From Chrysemys picta bellii (Eukaryota; Chordata; Testudines; Emydidae): a DNA stretch of 64,000 nt. Shown here one piece after another: positions 1 to 25,178 of the stretch (position 1 is the first letter of the stretch; each line of letters begins with the position of its first letter). The position numbers and the translations under genes are program-made. Location of the stretch: the NCBI RefSeq assembly GCF_011386835.1, contig NC_088800.1:80540981-80604980 (forward strand), given 5' to 3'. The notes beneath the pieces were generated by a model. That model saw only the letters and a list, made by a program, of their open reading frames with translations, did no database searches and was not told the origin of the DNA.

Positions 1-1984
1 ATGCCAGGGAGCAGGGCTGGTAGAGAGCCTTTATGCCAGCTCTACATTGGTCAGGAAAGGCCTCTAAGCATGGGTATTCTCAGGGGTCTGTTTTTTCCCC
101 CGCTTTAAAGCCCCTTTCTGCTGCTAGGATAGCATAAAAGTAACTTAGAGTAACTGAGAATCAGGCCTGCTTGTGTAGCACCTGTGCCTTGTACACCATT
201 CCTTTCCAATGGGCCAATCCAAAAAGCAGCATTGACATGTTGGAAAGGGAGCTAGATTGAGCTCTCACCAGCCGAAAGGATGGATTAGCAAAAGAGAGAG
301 TCTTTGGGGAGACAAAACTGGTGAATTGTTGATTACTACTCTTCCTTTCCTCTTCTCAAAACGCATACTGCTCTGTCCTTGAAAATAGGTAATCCAGTAG
401 CTTCATGGTGGCACCTGACCCTTACCTGAAGTCTGAATGGTGCATTGCTGTCTTCTGCCTCTAGCTTTAAAAAACCCTTATTTGGGCTCTTAAGCATTTT
501 CAGCCAGATATCATGCAGGTTAATAAATGGCAATGTTCTTTGTATCTGCGTCACTAGCCAGGGTAATTTTAATGGTTACGTTATTATGGCGGCATCGTAT
601 CTGGGCACTTGCAGATGCTGTAGCTGAGGGCCACTTCCACCACCTTGCTCACTGTTGAGATTCAGGCTTTGTTCTTTATTGGATCTTATCCTCTCAACAA
701 GACAAAGTGGGTTTAAAGCTCAGACTGCCTTGGGCAGGCAGTGAGATCTTGCTCTGTTTTCCCATCTTGCACTTTGCCTGAGGAGTAAACTGGACACGAG
801 GCAGTCCATTGGCATGTATCTTAAGATCATAAATTTCAGACTTAGACCTCTAAATAACCATGTATGACAAATTAATCTGCAGACTTTAAAGTCTTGACCT
901 GAGCTGAAGAAGGTACAGAAAATGTGTAGAACAGTTCCCTGACCTCTATTGCATACGTTTTTATACAGTTATGCAGTAGCTCAGATGTAAAGGCATTGTT
1001 CACAGCTTAACCCAGTATTTGATGTGGGATTCTCTGGGATTTGCAAATCTCTAAACTTCTATTAGAGAAAAGTACAAATGTATAATGCTGCCCTGCCTGA
1101 AAATTTGTAAAATTAGCTTTAAGGTGACATCAGTCTAATCTCAATGACCCCTTCTTTGAAAGAAATCCACCTAAGAGCTCCCATCCTACAAGCTCCCCTG
1201 AAAAATGCAGCTGATAACATCTGAACATTTTTTGTTTCCACCTAGTATGTATCCCAGAAATGGTATAGCAGAACTTAGGATAATTTGTACCTAGTTAGTT
1301 TCTCTTTCTTCTTTAGGTCTTGGCTGCACTTGAAAGTTCCTTCAGATTAAGGTAGGGTGTGAATTTAAAGCACAGTAGTTAGTCTGGAATAACTCCATGT
1401 GTGGATTTGCTAAACCTAGGATAAGAGTCCACATGTGGGGTTATGCTGGAACAGTAGAACAGTTATACTGGAATAGCTCCATATGTAGGCCAGCCCTTAC
1501 GTGCAAGACCACAGTTAAAGGTTGAAATTCAGGCCTCTGGAGGTCCCCGTTAAAGATGAAAGCCCCCACTGACTGACATTTCTTGTTGCAAGGACACCCC
1601 CAACCAAGCAGCAAAGAGTAGCACAGGCACAAATTGGTAGCAGCAGATGCATGCCTGAGTCACTAAAAAGGAAAACATACTGAGCTGTAGTATGGCATAT
1701 AACAAACTGAGCAGATTGAACTATGAACAAAAGCTGGTCCATTACAGTAGTTGCATTTTCAAAATGCAGTAGAATACTGCATACAAAAATTAAATTCAAA
1801 TCACATTACTGTTTAGACGCTAGCTTTTACAGCCCAGTAATTTTAAAGGGTCATTGTCAAAATTGACAGGTCTGATGTTGAGCCTAACGTTATACATATT
1901 TTCTCCTGATTCTGAAGAACCTGTCAGCCCCTACCCCCCTGACAACGTTTGCCACGTAGCTGAGAAGTTTGGATTCTAAGTGAC

Positions 1985-2016
1985 ATCCCCAAACCCAGAA
2001 TTCTGGGTTTGGGGAT
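1985..2016. repeat. Perfect 32-bp palindrome
   Basis: The left 16 bases (ATCCCCAAACCCAGAA) are followed with no spacer by their exact reverse complement. The next base outward on each side breaks the symmetry. It lies in a USP22 intron. No repeat family was recognised, and it could be the remnant of a small foldback element. Confidence 0.85.
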
Positions 2017-2637
2017 CAGGGGTGTGCACATTGCACTGTACTGTCACGCATTCTGCCTGACTCTGCCCAGTTCTTGTGAGCAGGTAAGGGAGAGAAATCT
2101 GCAAAACTTCTAGTCTTCTAAGTTTCTTATAAATTTCAGTAAGTACTGCCTGCTTGTGAGAATGGAACTTTTCAACAGAGGTATGGAACAAGCATGTGTT
2201 CATAGCACCTCTCCAAAGTTAAGATGGTGGAATTAATTTCTGATGTGTCCCCTTTTTAGTTAAAAATAAAAAACTACAGTTGTAAGACAAAGCAATGTGA
2301 TACCTTTAAAGAAGTGTCAGACTCTGGAGAAATGAACATGCAAATACTACTATAATGTTTGCTGATGATTATTTTATGGCCTTTCTATAAAAGTATCTAG
2401 TATGCATATGAAGGAACATCTAATATACTTAAAGGAACTACTACTTGTGAACTGTAGCCACTCTTTCAGTTTTCCAAATTAAGGAAATGATTACACTATT
2501 AGACTGATTATAGAATGTTTACATTTAATCTAAATCCAAGCTGTTTAACAGTGGGAGGGGGGGAGGGGACACACCTTTATGATTTAATCAGAGCAATTTG
2601 TATATGCATATATTCAAGCAATTGTGGGGTGTGGTGG

Positions 2638-2663
2638 TTTTTTTTTTTTTTTTTTTTTTTTTT
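2638..2663. repeat. Poly(T) tract
   Basis: A run of about 26 T is followed by A-rich sequence. It is a simple homopolymer, possibly the tail of an old retroposed copy on the minus strand, but no body was recognised. Confidence 0.9.
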
Positions 2664-2893
2664 AAATAAAAAAAAACTCTTACCTATTTTGGCTGATTTC
2701 TTTTATAAGAAATTACTGTTGTACATGGTGTGATTTGTTATGGCTATTGTATAAGCCTGTGAATGTAGAATTAACCCCATGATATGATAAATATGCTGAA
2801 TACAACCTTAAATACAACAGCACAATCAGTTGCAGCTGCTAGTATTCAGATGCATAATATGTTTCCTCTCCCTGCCTTTTCTCAGTTCCTTTA

Positions 2894-2922
2894 TTATATA
2901 TAGATAGATATAGATATATATT
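2894..2922. repeat. TA/GATA microsatellite
   Basis: A short mixed TA and GATA repeat in a USP22 intron. Confidence 0.8.
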
Positions 2923-3694
2923 GACAAGTGCAAGGAGGTGGCAGTATTATTTTTTTCCTTCTTTCCAACCAGATGTCATGGGAAATGATGTGAGTGGTAA
3001 TGCCCCTTCTGTTTAGCTGTGAACAAGCTTGCAAGATACTCTTTTGAGACCCCCTCATCACTGAGCCTAATTGACTTGTGTAATTGAAAAGGGAGTATTC
3101 TTATTCTCCTGTGGGCAGCAATGGCTGTCTATTAAAGTATGCAGCAGGGACATTACCTGAGGGCCAATGAAAATCTGTAGAGCCTGTTTCTCTGCTTCTG
3201 CCCACTCCAAAACAAGAAAAGGGGGGGAAATCAATTTCAGATGGTGGGATTATAGTGACGTAACTATCTCTACAGTGTCTTTAAAGGGGAATTGAAATGC
3301 AGATTTAAAAACGAAGATAAAATACCTTAAATCATTATTAAAATCCATGTGTAGTGTTACAAATTATAAATGGTCTTTTATAAAGGTGAACAGCAAGGTT
3401 TTATATTCTTTAAGAATTCATTAGGTTGATTTGACCTTTGAGCATAACTTAAACCTTTTAAAAATCCTGAAGGTTCTAGGTTCAGGATACGTTAACTGAA
3501 ACCTATATTTTGGAAATCCACATGTTGAAACTCTAATCATAAAATTCCCAAGGTAGGGGCTGAAGCAACTTTCAGCCAAGAGCACTTTGTTCTAAAACTA
3601 GACTGTAAATCTACTTGAAATGTATATACAGTATTCTAACTTTTTTTTTAAATGTTATTTACTTAAGCCATTTGTTTCTCTTTCTTGCAAATGA

Positions 3695-3975
3695 TTCCTG
3701 AGTGTTTTAGTGACCAGAAGTACCTGTAAGGCAAGAAGCTGCAGAATCGCTGAGAACTTCTCTGAGCCATGTAGAATATAAATGACCTAAAAGACCCAGT
3801 GTGGCTAAGTAATTCTCATCTATTAACCAGGATGGGCAGGGATGGATCACTTGATGATTACCTGTTCTGTTCATTCCCTCTGGGACACCTGACATTGGCC
3901 ACTGTCGGAAGACAGGATACTGGGCTAGACGGACCTTTGGTCTGACCCCAGTATGGCCATTCTTATGGTCTTATC
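3695..3975 (+). mobile_element. CR1-like LINE 3' end
   Basis: The stretch around 3895-3972 (GGATACTGGGCTAGACGGAC, then TTTGGTCTGACC, then TTCTTATGG) matches the 3' end of a CR1-type non-LTR retrotransposon common in turtles and birds. The upstream 200 bases fit the same element but are more decayed. It is 5' truncated with no open reading frame. The family assignment is from memory of reptile repeats. Confidence 0.6.
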
Positions 3976-4186
3976 TCATTTATTCCACATTAGCACAGGT
4001 TGGAACTTTTGTCAGTCAATCAATTCATATTTTCAACAATTTTCCATAATTTCAGTTTTAAAATCTGTTGCTGTTAGATTATTGTAAACAATCAAAGCCA
4101 AATTAAAATACCTGAAATGTAACTCTAATTTTTTCTGCTTTTGTGTGCTTTTAGTTTGCTCTTTTGTCCTGGTGATTGAAAATCCG

Positions 4187-4217
4187 CCCCCCCCCCCTTT
4201 TTTTTTTTTTTTTTTTT
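4187..4217. repeat. Poly(C)-poly(T) tract
   Basis: About 11 C are followed by about 20 T. It is a simple sequence and prone to assembly error. Confidence 0.9.
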
Positions 4218-4253
4218 AAGGAGCTCTGTTGATTGAGTGCTAGGCCTCCTTAG

Positions 4254-4445
4254 TACACCTCTACCCCAATATAACGCTGTCCTCGGGAGCCAAAAAATCT
4301 TACCGCGTTATAGGTGAAACCACGTTATGTCAAACTTGCTTTGATCCACTGGAGTGCACAGCCCCGCCTCCCTGGAGCGCTGCTTTACCGCGTTGTATCT
4401 GAATTCGTGTTATATCGGGTCGCGTTATATCGGGGTAGAGGTGTA
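4254..4445. mobile_element. TA-flanked MITE (Tc1/mariner-like)
   Basis: The ends are inverted repeats of 24 bases: the left starts TACACCTCTACCCC and the right ends GGGGTAGAGGTGTA, with one mismatch over the 24. TA at both tips fits the TA target duplication of Tc1/mariner-type transposons. At 192 bp it has no room for a transposase, so it is non-autonomous. The interior repeats the GCGTTATA motif. It is common in turtle genomes, from memory. Confidence 0.8.
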
Positions 4446-4689
4446 TTTCATTTCCGAAACTAAAATATAGTTTAAACCAATTTTTAGTGTTTGCACTTCT
4501 TTTTTTAACTGGATAGATACTAGGAAACCTGACAAAAACCTAATTCTAGTTGTGCTAGCAGCCTCTGTTATAATAGGATTTTGGAAAAATTTTCCATACT
4601 TTACGAAATAGTTACCAGCTGTTGTGAACTAGTTCCACCCATGTGTATGTGTTGTTTCAACCACAAAAACCCTACTGTAGATACAGGAG

Positions 4690-4870
4690 TAAGCACTTCG
4701 CAGACTTTGATTCATCCTCACAACAACCTTGTAAGGTTGAAAAGTAAATGTATTATCCTCATTTTAGTAATGAGGAAACTGAGGCACAGAGGCTAAGAAT
4801 TGCCCAAAGCTGCAAAAAGAATGTGTATCAGAGCAGAGATTTGTATTTTAGAGTTCTTGGTAATCAGACC
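4690..4870 (-). mobile_element. MIR-type SINE
   Basis: The segment ATGAGGAAACTGAGGCACAG followed by TTGCCCAAAGCTGC is the antisense core of a MIR (CORE-SINE). The flanks fit the same element with much divergence. It is an old amniote retroposon with no coding capacity. Confidence 0.7.
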
Positions 4871-5318
4871 TGCATTGTGATTGCTAGACCAAACCTTTAT
4901 GAATGCTGCATTCAGTTAATGCCATTAGGATCCCAGTCACAAAGCCGATTGCTATGCCTCCGATGCATACGTTATTGGCAGCAATGCTTAGAAGGTGGGT
5001 ATGCACTTTCACCTACTGGAAAGCAGAGAAGCTTTAGTCTCTCCATGAATAAGCTTGAAGTAGACATGACTTTACCTTATAGTAAATGCTCTCTGGGAGG
5101 CTAGACTATCTTTCATTTTCTTACTGATGAAAACTTCAGAACACAAGGACAGTGTTTATGATGAAAGGATAGGGGTATAGGCATCAGACTGAAGGTTAAT
5201 GGAGCCTTAACACAACTTTAGTCTTTTGCTCTGGCAAGCTGATTAAGGAAGCACGGTTAAAAATAGCCATTATCTTCATCTCTGCATAACCTGTCGTCTG
5301 AATTAATGTAAGAAAATA

Positions 5319-5501
5319 TCAGAGGGGTAGCCATGTTAGTCTGGATCTGTAAAAAGCAACAAAGAGTCCTGTGGCACCTTATAGACTAACAGATGTATTG
5401 GAGCATAAGCTTTCGTGGGTGCATCTGACGAAGTGGGTATTCACCCATGAAAGCTTATGCTCCAATCCATCTGTTAGTCTGTAAGGTGCCACAGGACTTT
5501 T
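5319..5501 (-). mobile_element. Foldback element, copy 1, 12-bp target duplication
   Basis: The element is a hairpin of two inverted arms. The arm from about 5371 to 5420 pairs with about 5443-5492, sharing the GGAGCATAAGC / GCTTATGCTCC core. The left arm runs about 45 bases further outward than the right arm. A 12-bp direct repeat, TGTAAGAAAATA, flanks it at 5307-5318 and 5502-5513, with mismatches immediately beyond on both sides. Related copies are at 27963 and 63220. Strand is set by placing the long arm at the 3' end. No open frame is present. The loop holds a weak hammerhead-like motif (see findings). Confidence 0.8.
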
Positions 5502-5888
5502 TGTAAGAAAATAGCGCACTTGTGTGCTATACCTGTGTGGAAATCACTGCTGCTACAGCATAGGCTGTCTGTTTATTCAACTACATATGCCACTCAATGG
5601 CCCTGTTAGTGGTTTTCATTAGCCACTTTGGCAGCACCTTTTAGCTTTGGAACCAACCCTCATACCTGACAGAGCGAAGCGAATCTCTCTACAAAGCAAG
5701 AGTGGGCTTATCTCCGAGTAGAACTGAGATTGGCTGGATGTCCACATTACCTTAAAGCCTCATCTCTGCTGAAACACAAAATTGCATTTAAACTTCTTTC
5801 CACCGTATTTTGTACTCTACCAGAGACACATTCTTGATCCCTTTTCTTAAATATACAATGAATATGAGATTCCAGACTGCCCATATGA

Positions 5889-20668
<14,780 letters not shown>

Positions 20669-21245
20669 CCTTATCCAGCAGCTTGTCAGATAAATGAAAG
20701 GAAGAAAATAAGCAAGCCTTCTAAAATGACACACAAACCTACCTGAAATGAAAAGACCCATTAAACAACAACTAGCACTGAGCTGTAACAGGACCTACTT
20801 GACACTGGCTCACAGCCTGGCGGAGTAAGAAATGAACAATGTCCAACGTGTATGCAGTCCCGCAAGGACAGAAAGGGGGGAAAAAAAGAGGCTACAGTCA
20901 GTCACTTAAGAGCGGAAATATAAAATGAGAGGAATGCTCTGGGTGGGGGAAATGGGAGCAGAGGAGTCCGGGCACTGGTACATCTCCTATGTTCCTCCGA
21001 AAAGTGTGTGGGAAGGCAAGGGGGTGTGCCATCATCTCCATAAAGCATCTTCTCCATTGGTGCTTCAGCTCCAACTGACCAATCATATAACAGTTATTAT
21101 TAAAAATCCAAGCCCATTTTTGATGCATATGGGTCTGAAAGCAGTAAAGTGGAGGAGGATGGGATGACACAACTAAAGGACTTTGCAAGTATCTTTTTAT
21201 TTGTGAATTTTAGTTATTAAATAAATACAGTATGAAACTATTAGG
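20669..21245 (+). other. USP22: USP22 3' untranslated region (end uncertain)
   Basis: No coding sequence follows the TAG. The first AATAAA on the plus strand is at 21220-21225, with a T-rich stretch 25 bases on, which would give a 3' UTR of about 570 nt. USP22 mRNAs in mammals have a longer 3' UTR, so use of more distal sites toward 22-24 kb is possible. Confidence 0.5.
21220..21225 (+). promoter_or_regulatory. USP22: Candidate USP22 poly(A) signal
   Basis: AATAAA sits 552 bases after the stop codon and is followed by a T-rich element at about 21249-21256. Confidence 0.5.
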
Positions 21246-24066
21246 CTCTTTTTTTCGACAAAAGTAAAAGAAATCCTGGATTGTGGAACTGAAGCTACAG
21301 TCCTGAGACAGGTTTTCAAGCATGCCTGCTGCACAGGTGGTAATCTGCCATCAGACTGCTCATCAAAGCATCTGCACAGATTCATTTCTGTTTGAGCCCT
21401 TTGTTTTGTTTTGTTTTTCTATAAATAGCTATTTTCTTAATTTGTTTTCCTTTTATTCCCTTTTTTCACGAGAATGAAATTCATAAATGGAACCATCAGT
21501 AAAATGAATGAATTGGCGTGTTTATACTGTAAAAGTGGTCTTGGTTCTTTTTTAAACGGTGTCAATAAGTTTGATTTCTTAAAATCACCGGTTTTGTGGT
21601 TTGCTGGTGGGTTTGTTCCCTCCCCCAGTTCTGCCAAGTCCCCTCAAAGAGAGGTGGCATTTGGCAGAACGTTCGTATTGCAGATCTGCCATCTGCGAGC
21701 CATGGCTGCTGCTGGGTGCAGTATGGAGGCCTAGATTTGCAGCTATTGAGAGCACTTCTGCAGTACACTAGGCTTTAAAGTAAACAAAGCGTTTTCCTGG
21801 TATGTGCTCTGTTTTTATTGGTTCCTTCTCTCCTCCCACATTTATTAACTCCTTAAAGACTCCTCTCCCCTTTATGGAATCCCATCCTTACCTACGTCCT
21901 TAACGCTTAGCAGCTGGTCTGCAGGCTCGCTTCTGTTTTGTCACAAATATGTTTGTTCCTTCCCCACTCTTTCACCCTTCTCCCCCCACCCCCTTTAGAG
22001 CAGCCCATTTGCCTGTCTAGACACTGGGGCGGTAACTCTGTATGTTTTACTCCAGGAAGCAGGGCTGTAGATAGAATTGCAGTCCACGAGAAAAGGGTTT
22101 ATTTACCTCTTAACCCCTCAGAATACAGAGCTAAAAAGGGGGGGGGGGAATTGGTTTTTCGACTGCTGCCGCTGCTTCCTCATGGAAAATTTGCAAATGT
22201 TAGTCTGAAGGATTTAGCCGTTGTATTCCTTTGTGTAAGGGTCACACTGAAAAGGTCTTTTTTTTTTTTTTTTCTGCATACATACTTAAGCAATCCTGCT
22301 TTGATTGTAGTAGCAAATATTCTCCTTTCCAAGGGCTAGGTCAGGACTGGAGGGCGAGGCAGAGACACCTTGGCCGCAAAGCTAAACATAGAATTTGAAA
22401 AGGTTAGACCAGTCCCTATACCCTAGAGAAAACTTGCAGGAGTCTGCCTGCTTAAGACAGACTTGGAGCGTGTTGATCTGCTTCATGGAAGACTTGGGGG
22501 TGGAGAACATGTAAAGCTGTTTCTGGAATGAGCACCTTGCTAGGCTATGCACAGAGAGAGAATAAGGTCATGTTAAAGGGTTGGGGCAGCTAGGCAGTAC
22601 GGTTCCTGCACAGTAAGTATTTTTCTAGAGTTTCTTAACCTGTCTCCTCCACTGCACAAACTCAGAATACTTCTGGCTTGATTTGGTAAAGATCATAATT
22701 GGCTACTGCAGGGTTTAAATTCGTGGTGGTGGTGTTGTTGCAAGTGAGAGCCTGCTAGAGCAATACTGGTGGATGGCACGCTGATTCTAAAGGAAGATCC
22801 CTCCCTGCCAAGGCTGTGTGTTATTGTGTAGGCACTCGACAACGGCTTCCTGCTACCTTTTAATAATGCAGTAAGCTTGCAGTGCAAGACAAGAATCAGC
22901 CTTTCACTATTCCCCAGCCTGTGTTTACTGATGCAGTTCAAGCCTCCACCTTGCTATGTTACTGAAGTAGGGGCACCACCGTGTGGCGTATAAGCATTAT
23001 TGTACAGTGAGTCAATTGGCTTTGTGATAGTGAGAGCTGTTAGAAGTCAACAAATTAATTCTATTTTGACTAGCCCACTGGAGCTTATTGTTTGCAGCCG
23101 AAGCGTTTGGGTGACAAGGCCAACCCTGCAAACCACGTTGCTGCCCTTTTTCTCTCCTGCACTGTGAAAGGACCATCCTTTGCATTAATGGATCTTCACT
23201 GACTTTTTCACTGCTCTGTTTCTGCTTTTGAGCCTAGAATTTGAGGCATATTGAAAGCAGGTTTTTGCTGTAACATTGACCTCTATATCCTGTACTGAAA
23301 GGCTTGTTGGTACTTCAGCAATGGTAAATCACAGTACTGAATCCTGGTTATTGAGGGAAGAGGGGATCATCTTTCTTCCTTTAGAAGTGGAAGGCCTGCC
23401 ACTGTTCTAAAAACCATTGCTACATCAGTTGAATGCCCTTTTCTACATACACACCAATAGGCCCTACCCTTGCTCATCTCCTCCTTATAAATGACATGCA
23501 GATCACACTCTGTAGTTACATACATTGTAGAACTGGGAGATTACCTGCCCGAGTTTCACCCCCACCACTTCTAATCCAGATGTCTCATAGAGGGGGCCAC
23601 ATCACCTTCAACAGAGCTCCTGCTACATAAGAAAGTCTTACCGTGCAATAAGATGTTTACTGCTGATTTATAAATTTACTGATCAAGTTATATCTACCTA
23701 ATTTGTTGACAGACAGTAGCTAAAACCTGCCTGCTTCAACAACTAGTTATCCTGTTGTTTCAACCCCTGACCTTAAACACTTTTTTAAAGCAGATATTTT
23801 TTTCCTTTGCATTGCTTGTTCTGCTCTGATGAAGGATCAGAAGTTATCAATGACTGAGACTGCTATTGGAGAGCCAGGTTCATAATTAAGTGTGTAAGTT
23901 GTGTGTGTATAGGGGCCCGCAGTGTGCTTGGTTCTGCACATGACAGAAAAATGAAGCCCAGAGAATCTTACAACGTAGCATGTTGGCCCTACCCCCTCCC
24001 CCTGCCTCTAGACCAGGAGTTACTGGAGACAACTGCTTTATTGTGGTGCCCAGTAGAGGCTTGTAC

Positions 24067-24326
24067 TAGGGCCGACGCTTCCACTAGGCGACCCTAGGCG
24101 GTTGCCTAGGGCAGCAGGATTTGGGGGGCGGCATTTTGCCGCCCTTGGCGGCGGGGGGTCCTTCCGCTCCGGGTCTTTGGCAGAAATTCGGCGGCGGGTC
24201 CTTCACTCGCTCCGGGACCCGCCGCCGAAGTGCCCCAAAGACGCAGAGCAGAAGGCCCCCCGCCGCCAAATGCTCAGAGGAGGCGTGCTGCCGCCTACGG
24301 TGGCAAAAACCCTGGCGCCGCTCCTG
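24067..24326. mobile_element. hAT-type MITE with 8-bp target duplication
   Basis: The ends are TAGGGCCGACGC and GCGCCGCTCCTG, imperfect inverted repeats of the CAGGGCCGGC type with the leading C changed to T. The 8-bp direct repeat GCTTGTAC is at 24059-24066 and 24327-24334; 8 bp is the hAT hallmark. The interior is very GC-rich with CGGCGG-type inverted segments. It is 260 bp and codes for nothing. Confidence 0.8.
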
Positions 24327-25073
24327 GCTTGTACTATAAATTGTGAGTGTGAGAGGAACTGTTTGCACCCACTACCTCAATTCCTAGTAATAGAGGGAAA
24401 CGTAACCAGTGTCTCAAAAGAGGAAGTACCTTCTGTCATGTGTGGTCAGAGCTCTGGGACCTGTCATTAGACAGCAGCAACAGCAGCAACCTTGATGCAA
24501 AGTATATCGATTCCCTTGCCTCTGTTGCTTTAACATCTCTAATCGTTGTACTTTGGAGTTCGTGTAAATAATTCGTCCTCTTGTTTATTTAACCGGCATA
24601 TCCCAGGCTACTTTTTTTTTTAGTATAGCCATACAAAGATTGTTTGTTAAACCCTATCAGAGGAGGAAGGCGTGTGTGTGGTTACGTGGGGTGTTCCCCT
24701 CCCATTTGTCGTGGTCGTGTTGGAAGGACTAGCAGGCTGCATGCTATTGTGGGCTACAGCTGCTCTTCCCTCCTCTGTTACAGTCAGTGCCAGAGAATGG
24801 GCAGTGCTTAGTGGACATCACTGCCATTCTGGTTGCCTGGTAACCAGAGAGGAGGCCTGCCAGAGGGCAAGTGGACTATGAATGAATGAATGTGAACGGT
24901 GTCCTAGCCTCTTCGTGAACAGGAGCCTGTTGGTGCCCCAACTGAAAACGTGTTGGTCGTGGCGGAGTGAGCTCTTTGATATTTATCCCTTTCCACGGGA
25001 CTCTTCTGCTCTTTTTAAACAATGAGGATATTTTCCTGGGAGTCGGGGGAGCCAGGTGTCTGAGCTGTTTCTC

Positions 25074-25178
25074 TTGGGGTTGTCAACGCTTCAGGATTGT
25101 CCTGGAGTTTCCAGGCATTAAAGATTGTCGTGTGATGAAACCTCCAGGAATATCTCCAACCAAAATTGGCAACCCTAG
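25074..25178. mobile_element. Small MITE
   Basis: The ends GGGGTTGTCAAC and TTGGCAACCCTAG are imperfect inverted repeats about 100 bp apart. The middle holds the inverted pair CCTGGAGTTTCCAGG and CCTCCAGGAATATC. The family was not fixed, and no clear target duplication was seen. Confidence 0.5.

Noticed and set aside
5319..5501. Ordinary terminal-inverted-repeat DNA transposon for the foldback copies
   Set aside because: Unequal arms and 12-bp duplications do not fit the known superfamilies, so I left the class open.
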